Assembly (NCBI GenBank): GCA_031763025.1
Contig: JASSKH010000005.1
Location: 6,605,959-6,669,958 of the forward strand
Length of the DNA stretch: 64,000 nucleotides
Reading direction: 5' to 3'
From: Macrocystis pyrifera
Taxonomy: Eukaryota > Sar > Phaeophyceae > Laminariales > Laminariaceae
Under the pieces are notes generated by a model that saw only the letters and a list, made by a program, of their open reading frames with translations, was not told where the DNA came from and did no database searches. Positions 11,398-22,297 of this stretch are shown one piece after another; the stretch's first letter is position 1, and every line of letters begins with the position of its first letter. The translations under genes were made by a program, and so were the position numbers.

Positions 11398-12681
11398 GGT
11401 CCTTTAAATATGGTCAAACGTAGGGTCTCAGTACATCATGATGTGAAATGAAGGGTCTCGGTCCATCATGAGTTTGACGTCTTTGAAATCATATGTCAAG
11501 AGTTGAAGCCATCCATGGTGGTTTTCTTCCACTCTCTCCACTTCGCCTCGGGAGAGAGAGGCTCGAAGGAAGCAGGCGCCTTAATGTTTCATTCATTGTC
11601 GTGACCACCAGCGCTGCAAACTTTCATCGGATGGTACTGTTCGTTGGACTACAGCTTCTGTCATGCCTTCTGCTCATGGCCACGGGTTCTGGTCGTTCCC
11701 TTTCTGCGCTTGCGCACAGAGTAGGACGCTAGTTTCTCGCGACCAAGGACAACATGGCGAACGCTGTATGATTGGCTCGACCGAAATCTAGCTGGAGATG
11801 GGCGAGGGTTCCACCTCAGGCACACCAGGTAGTGACAAAGAGTGTCGGTCTCCTCCGCCTCCCCATCGACCTTTTCTGCGGTTGACGTGGCACGCCGTTT
11901 TTCCTTTGCGTGGAAAAAGTCCGGACGGGATGTGTTCAACATGGTCTGGTTTCACCGTACCTGTTCTAGACGAGCGCGATTCTCGACGATCGCGAGACGT
12001 TTCCCGCGAAAATTTTTGAGCTCCCTCGGCATTTGGCGAAGTTGTCGTTCTCGTTGATTCTCGCATCATTATGAATTCTTGTTGTCGAAGGACAACGTCG
12101 TGGGAACGATGTCGCTTCCGATACCTTGCTTGTCAGCTTGTGGAGTACAGAATTGGTCCCGTTCCCCATCGTCACATACTGAGTAACGCACTATGTACTC
12201 TGTGGTACCTTGTTTGTCAGTTGTTTCCGTCGACTCTTGGTCCCATCTCCTGTGCGTCACTTACTTTGTGGCGTACAATCTACTTGTTTCTCGCGCGCGG
12301 AACCTGTTACGTGGTAGAGATTTATAGCTTCTGGTCCCTGTTCATCAGCTTGTAACATACAGCCTTGGCCCCGTCTCCCGCATGTCACACTGTGGTGTGG
12401 CTTACTATGCGTTTTAAAAGAACCAGTGTCATGCATCTGTTGGTGTCTTCGTTCGGCGTAAAAGCAATATCACGCGCGAATTTGGTACTTTGTACGTCAG
12501 CTCGTGCGACCGCCCTAGGCGGGCAGCACCTGGTGTCGGATATATGCATTAGTTGTCAACACCTTACTCGCATCAGGGCTCCTCTTCGTTCCCGCAAGTT
12601 ACGCCTGGCATACTTGAAGACAATCCTTCCACGCGGAAGCGGCTACAAAGTAGCACTCCTGCTGTTGTCGCCATCACTTAA
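11398..12681. other. Unassigned DNA
   Basis: Only short overlapping frames are present. A phrase around GTACCTTGTTTGTCAG / GTACTTTGTACGTCAG recurs loosely between 12120 and 12500 (TTGTCAGC-TGTGGAGTA, TTGTCAGTTGTTTCC, TTCATCAGCTTGTAAC, CGTCAGCTCGTGC), with spacings near 80-100 bp. This suggests a decayed tandem repeat. Confidence 0.4.
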
Positions 12682-13152
12682 CGGTATTTTGCGCTCTCGT
12701 TCAACGCACAGTCTTACCGTGGCGCCGAGATCCTTGCCGCTGCATCTGCCGCGGGACGCGCTGATTCGTGCGTGCACTCTATCTTCGAGCAGAGCCCTCG
12801 CCTCGAGGACGGTATCGTGGCGATGGATGACCCTTCATTCACAATCACAACGAAGATCCAAAGAGGGTCTGCCTCCGAGCAGTTTGTCTGCTTCGTTCTT
12901 TTCGACCCGTGTTCGCTACAAATATCCAACAATCAAGCCGCTTGGGACCGTATGAGGGCGCAAAATGGTCTCTACATCATGCGAACGCCCACCCCTCCTA
13001 CGGCCGTGGAAAAGTTTCCGTGGATACCCGCGCCTGCATACTGGTGGTGTGTGAGGGCAGCGCCACATTTTCAAGTGGTGCTTTCGGGACGAACTAAGGT
13101 TTATCACTTTGAAATGATGAGAGTGCGGCTGGGGAGAATTGAAGGAGGGTGA
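12682..13152 (+). CDS. Unrecognised coding-like fragment
   Basis: One plus-strand frame is open for 157 codons from the codon after a stop (12679-12681) to the TGA at 13150-13152. It reads like real protein rather than shuffled repeat: RYFALSFNAQSYRGAEILAA, then LEDGIVAMDDPSFTITTKIQ, then QAAWDRMRAQNGLYIM, YWWCV and YHFEMMRVRLGR. The first in-frame ATG is at 12772, inside the plausible sequence, so the true start is probably missing or in an upstream exon. No catalytic motif, signal peptide or membrane segment is visible. I do not recognise the family. It may be an exon of a host gene, part of a repeat-borne gene, or a pseudogene fragment. Confidence 0.4.
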   Translation, partial: RYFALSFNAQSYRGAEILAAASAAGRADSCVHSIFEQSPRLEDGIVAMDDPSFTITTKIQRGSASEQFVCFVLFDPCSLQISNNQAAWDRMRAQNGLYIMRTPTPPTAVEKFPWIPAPAYWWCVRAAPHFQVVLSGRTKVYHFEMMRVRLGRIEGG

Positions 13153-14138
13153 AGTTATGGTTGTGTAAACGCTCCAGTTCCTCTATACCTCTTACAGAAA
13201 CTTCTCGCTGCCACGTACTCAGGGGTGCACCTGATGTCCATCAAACCTTAACTTACCAGCTGTAAGTTTGTCAACCCACAACTTGCAGGGCCATAAGAAG
13301 GTACCTGGCACGCACATTACGCAACACATACATAGCATCATACGATTTGCAATAGACTCTGTACCTAGCACTCACTCGATAAGGCTATGACTGCATAGAA
13401 GTACCTATCAATATCACACCCTACCTGGGACAACCGAGTGAAGCGCCTAAACCACCGAGAAGATCGACATAAACAGAATCTCACACCACCAAGACGATTG
13501 CGACTCCACCTGCGATCTACCGCGTTCACTTGCTACCTCGTAACTATCTAGCCGCACGAGGCTAGCTCTAGCAGATTTCAAGTACTGTCGGTGTTTGGGT
13601 GAGGTATGCACAGCTCTTGTCATGTTTGGAACCTGATAGAATATAGGTAACCCCTCTACCGCGTGCAGCATGATTCACAGCTGCAACGGGAAACTCTTCA
13701 ACCAAGGGATCAGCTGCCTCGACGGACGTTGATTGATTTCCGGTGTGCGACAATCAACTGAATATCTTCTGCGGCCGATTGAATTAACTCCGATGTAGAT
13801 ACTGCCAATCCAAAGTCGCGCCTTGTAGATAAATCCACGAGGCGCAGTGACTGAACTCCGCGACCCGTTGATATATCACGCGTTCGCTGCGCCTCTCCTT
13901 CGAGTTTCGTAGACTCCTCGCTCCAAAGCCCGACGAACATTCCTCGAGTCGCGTGCGTTTACCTCCAGGGCCCGGATAATATGTTCGTGTGACTACGCTT
14001 CTTCTTGTGGTGTCTGAGGACCATCCTCTGACATATCCAGGGGTTTCATACTGACGCGTAGGACTGCAGGCTCGTGCGCGAACTGCAGCATGTAACTGCT
14101 ACCTGGGAAGATCACCGTCTACATCTCTATTCGTTATT
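13153..14138. other. Unassigned DNA
   Basis: Short frames only. No element ends, RNA gene or domain could be recognised. Confidence 0.45.
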
Positions 14139-14360
14139 GAACTTGGTCCATCCACCTAGCCGGGTGTTTCAGCGATGTTGACCCCTGGATTCTGTAAGTT
14201 CAGGGATGTGGATGCAGGGTTGTGGGTGATACGTTTCCTCGCGGAGACACTATTCATCCGCAGACACTACATCCACAGCACTGAATCTACATCCCTGAGC
14301 TCAGCACGAGCCCGGGGCCAGCATCGCTGTATCACCCGACTAAGTGGGTGGACCAAGTTC
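14139..14360. repeat. 222-bp foldback (inverted-repeat) element
   Basis: The left arm begins GAACTTGGTCCATCCACCTA at 14139 and the right arm ends with its inverted form, TAAGTGGGTGGACCAAGTTC, at 14360. Matching continues inward through CGGGTG, CAGCGATG, GTTCAGGGATGT and GACACTA up to a centre near 14250, so almost the whole element can fold on itself. A single related arm is at 7754. Long terminal inverted repeats with no coding capacity fit a foldback or MITE-like DNA transposon derivative. The transposon origin is inference and no target duplication was confirmed. Confidence 0.65.
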
Positions 14361-14370
14361 GATGTCATTG

Positions 14371-14707
14371 TATGCGTCGTAGACGGCGACGTTCCCAGGT
14401 GGAAGTTACATGTATGTGCGGTTGGCGTAAGAATTTGCATGCCTACGCATCAGTCGTTAACCCGTGGATATGCCAGAGGATCGTCCCCAGACACCACAAT
14501 CTACTGTACACGGCGAGGAAGTTCGACAATAAAGAGAGAAACCGACTATTAGTATTATTTTATGCGTCGCAGACGGCGACGTTCCCAAGTGGCAGTTATA
14601 TGTATGTGTGCTTGGCGTAAGAACCTGCATGCCTACGCATCAGCAGTAAACCCGTGAATGTACCCGAGGATAGTCCCCAGACACCACTGTCTACAGTACA
14701 CAGCGAT
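14371..14707. repeat. 190-bp-period tandem repeat (two copies)
   Basis: About 147 bp starting TATGCGTCG(T/C)AGACGGCGAC occur at 14371-14517 and again at 14561-14707 at about 85% identity by eye. They are separated by about 43 bp (GGAAGTTCGACAATAAAG and following). Shared blocks are TTGGCGTAAGAA, TGCATGCCTACGCATCAG and GTCCCCAGACACCAC. The pair directly abuts the foldback element, suggesting both belong to one larger unknown repeat. Confidence 0.7.
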
Positions 14708-17700
14708 TATTTTAAGCGTGCCAGTGTTTCGTCTCTGATACGTTACTGGTCGACGGACGTACCGCTCGCCACCGAATGCCGTTGAACCCATTCCGACAGT
14801 GGATTGAATGACTCTGCTTACAATCCATGATATATCCCTGGCTGACACTCAAACCCTGGATAATGACGTCACGGTCTCGGGCGTTATATTACGAACTCGG
14901 CGTATTTTTTTTCGAACTGACACCTACGCACTATTAATAGTAGTGTCTGACGTCGCTGCTACCTTCGGTTTATTTCCGGTATCTCTTCAATCATTCGGGG
15001 CGAGGTGTCCCAACTTCGACCACTCCAGCAACTGCAGCGACCGCCCCTCCGAAATCCTCGGCAGGAAAAGATGCCGCCCTGGCTCCCATCGCCGTAGTCC
15101 TGTTCGATAATTCACAATCCTGGAGCCGCTCCGGATCCTGACACACGGAATAGTATGGTCAAGATTTGCTACCCGGTTGGCCTGCTAGACGGAGGGGGCA
15201 GCCGGTCATAAAAGTCAGCAAAGTACCCGAGGTTGACGAATCCGGGGCGGCAATTGCTGCCGCCACTACCACAGACCAGGTATGCCGTGCCGTGGACGAA
15301 AACTCTTCATAACAAAAAGGCGCAGGGTCTCTATCAACAACTGGAGAGGGTCGGACACGCGGTGTTCATCGTCACAAGCAACCGGGTCAACTCAAGAAAT
15401 GTCAACTGATCGTCGGGCTCTGGCTTAGTATCGTGCTTGTCGCGTCAGCGGAAGTCCTTTTTCTCTATTTTGTTGCCTCTCTTCTGGGACCTCGGAACTG
15501 TTGCTCGCATCGAGCATCATTTTAACTGACGGAAAAGCACGTCAGGAAATCCGCAGACGGCACATTTATCGCAAGCGAGGTTTCGTCAAGAGAATGTTTG
15601 AGAAGCGAAACACGAGTTTTCACCGACGTCCGCGCTTCTAACGCGCCTGTCGGCTCGTCATTGCGGATCGACGGGCATCACCCTTCCGTTCCAAGCGGTA
15701 TTCTTTGCTGAAAGACTAGGATCACCACCCAGTAGCGACGAGCATTGCTATCTCGCCCTCCCCGAAGACGGGTGTACCAATGTACCAACACCATAGGTTC
15801 TTCATCGCCGGAACCAGGTGCTCGTAGCGATAGTAGTCCCCGCTGAGATGATCAATTGTTTACCGCCGTAGTCTCCCATCCGGACGCCGTCTCGAAACCC
15901 AGTAGAAACGAACGCTGCCGCTTTCACAGGGTCCAAAGAAGCTATTTTTAGAATCACAAAGTAGTTGACCTGCTGGAACAATACACCGGGACGAATATTT
16001 TTTAAGTACCAATATAATTCGACACAAGTCCCGTTATGGACGCCACCCACAACCCCCGAAGTGAGCGATCGAGCCTTTCGGAACAACAAGGTCCGCTGCC
16101 TCAATTATCACGGTACCGATTAATCGTTCAAGACTTGCCAACATCATTTCACCAACGATAGTGGATACCCCAACCCTAACCTTGGTCAAATCAGTGATGA
16201 TGACTGCGACATACCACCGATGGTAACCTCGCATGCTCTGAAGCCATCGCTCGAACAAATCTGACGACAGAATCACACGATCGTCGCCTCATTCGCAACT
16301 TCTCAGGCATACCTCTTGGTGCAACAACACCACTAACCGCCGTAACGACAGCGAGACAGCGACCACAACAACCCTGGCTGACCCCAACACGATCAGCAAC
16401 ACGACAATGCAAGGCCATTACCTTATTCTCCAACTCGGTCAATACGGTGCTCAAAGGGGCGGCCCGGCGACGAAACATTGCTAACAATCTTCCAGCCTCA
16501 ACTAAGCGCGCCTTCGGCGACTTTTTTTATCGAGTGCTAAACACACACGTGCGGGAAATATGATGCGGGCCTCTGCATTCTGCAGACACCTACCAACGGC
16601 AGAACTGTTTGAGCTCCCCGTTTTGCCGACAGCTCTCTCAGGGAGAGAGTCAAAGCTGTGGACGAACCGTCGCATCTCTAACACACGCGTCAGCCCTCCA
16701 TCGCCAGACGACAACGACAATTACAAAGTCTCTCGTCCTCCACGAAGACGGCTGGATTTCTGCCAACGTGGGGTTTCCTCCGCCGGGACCAGATCCGCAC
16801 AGCGCTCCTGTTCTCCGCTGAAGACGGCAGCATTTCGTTCGCCACCGTGGGTTATTCGCCATCGGAACCAGGGTATGCGCAGCGCTCCTGGTCCCCGCGA
16901 AGACGACACTGGTGGAAGCACTTCGAGGCGTCTTCCACGCTCTAATACTTTGAGGCTCCCACTACATTGAGGCGAGTCAGTCAAGACGCGAGAGTTGCCT
17001 TGAGGTGAGGCTACGAGAATACAGGACCATCGGGGTCACCACGGGAGCTCCGCACGAGGTCCTCACGGACTACCGGTCGGAATCTCCCGCTGCGCACTAT
17101 CGACAAAGGATGTCTAAATTGTTGACTCCGACGTTTCTCGTGACCACCACTAGGCCAGCGGTTCCTCGTATGCCCATGACGCTTCGCGGTTGGCCAATCA
17201 GCGGGTAACGGACGAGTGCTCGCCACAGGTATTCACCCCCGCCACGCCCTTGGTGCTGCAACGTGAGCCACCATACCCAGACGAGTCGCGACGAGAGAAT
17301 ATGACAGAACAGATCCCGGGCACCTCCCGGCCATTGCTGATAGCACCACCCTTCTGTAGACTGAAAATGCCCCCCGCTTAAATGACCGATGTTTCGCCCA
17401 CCCGATCGAGGTGGATCGGTCGGGAGCCCGCCGCTCCAGACCTCCGCTTCATAACACTTGAGCTTGCAGTTTTTTCATGACGAACATTCCACCGCATCAC
17501 TCGCCGTTTGGGCATACGCCGTCCCACCTGAGGCTGAGCGGTACGCTTTGCTCTTCGAACGCAATAGCTGGATACGACCTGTCGACTGCGGGTGCCCCTG
17601 TGATAGTCGTGTCTTCAGAGACCTCACGTTATCGCACGCGGGGCTACGTGGAGCTGCAGTATTTTCTCCCGGGTCTTCGGCCCCCACTGGAAGCTTCCAC

Positions 17701-18600
17701 TTCGTCCATGCAGGTGACACCTGCATTTCATTTTAACGCCACCACCGATGCACCGCAGTCACGTTGGTTGACATCAGCGGCGCCCTGGCCCTTGCAAGCT
17801 GCTTTCTCGTGGATATGCTGCACGCTGCTGCCGATTTTTCGACTGGACGATAACGGCGCTGCAGTAGTTGAAGGTATCTAGCGTGGAGTAGAGGTTATAA
17901 TTGGACAAGAAAACCGTGTGGACTAATCGTTCACACCACAGGCATTCTGTCTGTCTGCTTCAGCGGGTTTCCAGTATCCAAGTAGACCCCTATACGATAC
18001 AGTACAAAACCCAAATATCATACCGAGCTATTCTTGCACTATTGATAAAATATCCTGACAACGATTGCATTGTCGACAGCGGCCGCCAGCCCATCCCGTT
18101 GATCTGCGTCGCGGAACAAGAGAACTGGGCTGCTTTGCTTTGCACGTCCAGCAGACTCCTGATGCGCGTGCCTATTAAAGCTATCCTGTCCGACACTCAA
18201 GCTCCAGTTCCAGCCTCGTCTTCTAATAACGCGGACTACCAGTCCCGGTTACCGCCCTAAATGTGAAGACGTGGACATTCCCCTAAAGCCGCGGCCTGGA
18301 CCCCTCTATCCATCGCCTTCATGACGACACAGCTCACCCCGTGATAAATCCGGGGCCGCCTCGCCGCCTATCGATGGCGTACCTGCACCCGCCTTTCTCA
18401 AACGTTCGAGTGCGAACCAGCGAACAATCTTGCGAGAGGCATGGGATCGCCTACCGTACCTCACATGTGGGAGGTAGAATTCGGCTTGCATAGTCCTGGT
18501 TTGATTCCTGCCGCCATCACCCACCATTATTAGGGGCATGTGCTGAGTCCCCATGTGTGTTACCGAAATCCGCAGCCGACTTCGACTCCTGCTCCCTTCT
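14708..18600. other. Unassigned DNA upstream of the plus-strand gypsy relic
   Basis: The 5' part of the gypsy element (gag, protease) would be expected here, but I cannot recognise it with confidence. Some plus-strand stretches look coding-like, for example KVSKVPEVDESGAAIAA near 15220. A 119-codon frame at 17901-18260 contains DCIVDSG, which resembles an aspartic protease DSG motif but lacks supporting context. No LTR pair was found. Confidence 0.35.
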
Positions 18601-18639
18601 TCCCTTCAGGATTTAAGTCCCGCCGAACAGCTCTCTAGT

Positions 18640-20840
18640 CATGTCTTGCCCCTGCCGCCAAAGACGTCGACTCTGTTCTGGACGATTTCCTCAGGGCTGG
18701 CCTCGTCCAACACACCACGTCTTCGTGGGCGAGCCCAGCTGCTGTTATCATACCGAAGCATATTCGGTGGCACCCGCATCACGGGAAACTACAAGAAGCT
18801 GAGAAAGCTCAGCATCCTTAGCAGGCGAACTATCCCTCTCGTCGATGAGATCCTCGACAAGCTCGGGACTGTTCATAAAATGTTTCCTCTCTCTTGCTTC
18901 CTTTCTTCATTCCATCAGTTTACAGTACACGAAGACATGGTATCTATCACAACACTTTTGCGCGTCCAACGCCTTTCTCTTCGAGTGGTTGGTCAGGCCA
19001 CATATAGGAGCAGGGCTGTTCTGGGGCTGTTTCGTCGAGGTTATTTTCAACGAAGCCATCAAAGAAAGCCTAGCCTCGACCGCATCGCCGTATACTTCGA
19101 CGACGACATCGTCTTCGACGTCGACTTCTCCACTCACGCACTGAACATGAACAACTCTTTCCAGCGCTTGCGGAATTACAAATGACTTGTTCTACGTAAA
19201 GGGGTACGTACTCCGTAGCGCTTTTCGGCCTAAACATTTCTTGGCGCATCGGGCTTCTCAGCAGCCAGAAGAACTACCTAGAATCTTTCGTTTTTACGAT
19301 CGTTTTCGATACAGATCTAGGTCATGAGACGGGTTAAGCAAGGGTACAAGAGAGAAAAAATCGACACACTACCTTTTTTTTTAGAGTCCCAGACAGGGAT
19401 GGGTGCACTCACTATCATCATGCATGGCCGTAGTCGTGTGACCATAGACCCTCGCATCCCTACAATGCCGGGACGGAGCACGTCGGGTTTTCATCGACCA
19501 GGCAGACATTGCTTGCACCAAGAGCGAAGCGCCGTGAGGTGTTGGGCGAGTCGCATGAAGGATGAGCTGCGTCCTACCAGGAACCGCTTTAGAGGCGGAT
19601 ATTCTTGCATATGGATGACAGCATCAATAAATTGATACAATTTCTGGTGTGGCCACTTCCAGAGACCGCAACGGGTTCACTATGTAACTGCCTCGTGGGT
19701 GCCTCACTATATACACACTACGTGATACGATCATCCCCCTTGTGCGGAGTAAAGGTTCTCCCCGCACGAAAATGATCTAACTCGACCACCAGCCGTGGTA
19801 ACCGCCAAAATGAAAAAAAAAAAAAAAAAACTGTACCCTGGCTGTCTAGCTCACGCAGTGAGAGGCGTGTTTTACAGCATCGTCGCCAGCCGACGCCAGC
19901 CCAACCTATATATATACCAGGTATATAATATAGGGAGTTCCAGACAGGGGGGTGGGGGGGCGGGGGGGGGGGGGGGGGTACTACAATCAAGTATAAAAAA
20001 CATGTTTCATTTAATATCTGACAAACTCCCAACCCGACAGTTTGTTTTCAACTCCGGCATGGGGTGGCGCGTGTGGCTCCGTTTTCTTTATCGTTTTGTG
20101 TTTCGTGTATACCTGAGTTACGTACGGCTTTTGTTTTCTTAAAGCCGCTTTTGTGTTATACAAGCATAACCCTCGTCAAGTGAGGACCTTCAGAAAATTC
20201 TCGGAAAATTGCGGGTGCACCCCTCTACCGTAGTATGCGTCAATCTCCCTCCCTCAAAGGCTGCTATCGGGGCCACGGAGGATGCGGGTTTACTCGACCC
20301 ACATCATCTCCCCAGCCGGTGTCAAGCTGGAAAACGGCAAGGTGGAGACCCTGGCGAAACCTCCATGCCTGACGACCTCAAAAGGCCACGCTTCCTTTTT
20401 GGGCGGCCTGGTTTTCCTACTATTGCAAAAATCACCTCTCTCTTTCAAACAAGGCGTCGAGACGGTTTTCACACCCACCATGGAGGCCATCGTACGGGAG
20501 CTCCACGCCGAATTGTTGACGACTCCGGTCCTGGTCTTCTACTTGTAGCTGGGACGCTATCACCGGTATATCTCGTCCGATCGTCCTCTAATGTGATGCC
20601 AAAGTCGACGGTTTCGGAGTCAACCTCGACCAAAATCACTAAGATCGGGGCGTCACCCTGTTGGTCAGCCGCGCCACGACCGAGTCTGATCTCCACCGGA
20701 CTCCGCTCGATCTAGAAGCGGGAAGCGCCGTCTGAAGTATCAAGCGCGTTTATCGTTTCCGACGTCAAGGCACCACAAGACCGCAGAACACAACCCGTGC
20801 GTGCAGCGGGGTCGGCTGGATTTCCCCAACGCGTACAAGT
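18640..20840 (+). pseudogene. Decayed Ty3/gypsy reverse transcriptase, split by an insertion
   Basis: Plus-strand RT motifs appear in order but across several frames. They are DVDSVLDDFLRAGLVQ and WASPAAVIPK (about 18660-18760), GTRITGNYKKLRK and IPLVDEILDKLG (18775-18870), SSFHQFTVHEDM (about 18905) and AVYFDDDIVFD, the catalytic YxDD region (19090-19125). After about 1 kb of unrelated DNA the same protein resumes: NLPPSKAAIGATE, ISPAGVKLENGKVETLAK (20310-20360) and FLGGL (20397). It continues with GVETVFTPTMEAIVREL (20455-20505), the start of RNase H. Frameshifts and in-frame stops are frequent. The family is close in style to the minus-strand gypsy relic at 4970-7343. Confidence 0.85.
19190..20235. 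mobile_element. About 1-kb foreign insertion inside the gypsy RT
   Basis: RT homology stops after FQRLRNYK (about 19182) and resumes at NLPPSKAAIGATE (about 20240), which are adjacent in gypsy elements. The intervening DNA is therefore an insertion or a later rearrangement. It contains an A18 run (19810-19827), a short TA-rich stretch (about 19910-19930) and a G-rich tract with a run of about 18 G ending at 19978. It holds no domain I recognise. The exact ends and any target duplication could not be fixed because the flanks are decayed. Confidence 0.6.
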
Positions 20841-20870
20841 ACACCCGAGAGTAAGTCGAGGGCAGGAGGG

Positions 20871-20973
20871 AATCCTTGTAATACTCTCCCCCCCTCTGAA
20901 TGGCGAGATCTTTCGGGCGTCGGCACCGTGTACGACCGTGCGCTGACCTACCCGCTTCGTTTCAATACCTGGG
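20871..20973 (-). repeat. SINE family 1, 3' part of a copy split by E1
   Basis: On the minus strand this matches the distal part of the SINE units at 25433-26370 (TTGAAACGAAGCGGGTAGGTCAG, GCACGGTCGTACACGG, GATCTCGCCATTCAGAGG). The copy is interrupted exactly at CTGGG (20969-20973), where copia E1 begins, and resumes after E1 at 24603. Confidence 0.75.
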
Positions 20974-21408
20974 TGTTATGGAAATGTTAGCACATGACCA
21001 TGAGTCAATGTTCAAGCAGCACTGCTCTTGTATCGTAGATCATAGTATATGTACCGTTTCGGCATGTAACGTATATTATACGGAGGAATAGCAGCTGTAT
21101 CGTCTGTGCTCGTAGGACCAAGTATCTCACTCTCTGATGTGATCTCTACCCGGATCGTGATGGTATCCTAGCTGCCTTTTCATCTCTGGAAGCTGCCGTC
21201 ATCTGGACTCCTGCATTCTCTGTGGAGTACATCTGTGTGTGTTAGCCATCTAAGTGCCAGTGTGTACGGGATATCACGTCTTGTTCTCTCTACCGCACGG
21301 GAGTATCTTACTCCCGGGGCCACCGCTTGCCCGGTGTCATCTCTCGGCTAACACCGAGGACACAGCCTCTGCCTGCATTGTCAGGGTACAACGCAATTAT
21401 CCATATTA
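20974..21408 (+). repeat. E1 5' LTR
   Basis: The LTR starts TGTTATGG and ends CCATATTA; sister LTRs end CCATAACA or CCATAATA, so the ancestral 8-bp terminal inverted repeat is TGTTATGG/CCATAACA. It is 435 bp long and closely matches the 3' LTR at 24165-24602. The LTR should carry the promoter and polyadenylation signals, but I cannot place them by eye. Confidence 0.9.
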
Positions 21409-21419
21409 GGTTATGAGCC
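21409..21419 (+). promoter_or_regulatory. E1 primer-binding site, half-tRNA-Met type
   Basis: Immediately after the LTR is GGTTATGAGCC. It is the exact complement of GGCTCATAACC, the anticodon arm of eukaryotic methionine tRNA of the kind found in yeast initiator tRNA. It is not complementary to a tRNA 3' end with CCA. Drosophila copia is known to prime from a tRNA-Met half-molecule cleaved in the anticodon loop; the same mechanism is inferred here. Confidence 0.75.
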
Positions 21420-22297
21420 TCGAGTTTGGCGAGTAGTGTGCACACACATCCTCTCTGCGGAGGCTTCTTCTGCCGGAGTGAGCTTTCTGCTGGAGGTCTA
21501 CGTTGAGTCAACCCGTCTACTGTTGGACCCGGGCTGATCACCTGGGTTCTCGGCTGTACATTCGGTACGCTACTGCTGTGTGTAAAGCATTCGGGAGCAT
21601 AACGTCTAGGTGATGATTCCGGTCGGCGGATAGAATTGTGCAGGGTTGTTGGTTTGCTCGTGCAGAGTACCGTTCTGGTGCTCCGCGTGTGTGTAATTGA
21701 CTTCCCGAAATCGCCTGCGCGCGTCGTATCGCGAGGCGTAGTCTGTCCAAGATACCTTCCAACTGCTGGGTGCCGACTTAGTAGCGTGTGTAGGGGTGAG
21801 GATCTGGCTAGGCTGGGTGCATCCGTTACGGCAGCCTCATAAATACAACGTGAATCGCATCACGTTACCTGCGCGTGCGTCGACACGCGAGGTACGGTCT
21901 ACATCCAAGACCACCTTTCTCGTACCGATTTGTGGTGCGTGTGTAAGGTTGAGGGTTCAACCAGTCTGAGCAGTGCATCTGACCCGTGTGACTGCAGGAC
22001 ATGGCCGGAGTTGATGCCTCCGAGGCCACACACCACAGCTTAGTCACCTGTGATAGGTTAAACCTGTGCCTCGCAGCGCATACGAGTCTGGGCGGATACT
22101 GATGGGTGTCCGGCAGACTAGGATTGTGAGCTTCGGGGCTGCAATCCTGCAACGCCTACATCCGTGTGGCAACACTATCACCCTGCACCGTCGCTTGCGC
22201 GTCGAGCTTCCTCGGATACTTGGGTTTTTATACGTGTGTGGAGAAAGCCTGCGCGCCTTGCGCGTAGCCCCGGTCCCTGGCTAGGGGTCGGGAGGCG
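21420..22297 (+). other. E1 untranslated leader
   Basis: About 880 bp between primer site and gag. It is shared with the E2 leader (29096-29617, reversed) and in part with the E3 leader (37484-38264, reversed). Recurrent phrases are ATCTTGGACAGACTACGC, CGCGCAGGCGATTTCGG and GCAGTAGCGTACCGAA, all read on the opposite strand here. No conserved open frame is present; the leader probably holds packaging signals. Confidence 0.7.

Noticed and set aside
17901-18260. Gypsy protease domain suggested by DCIVDSG
   Set aside because: DSG alone is too short; flanking hydrophobic and ILG/LLG motifs of retropepsins are missing.
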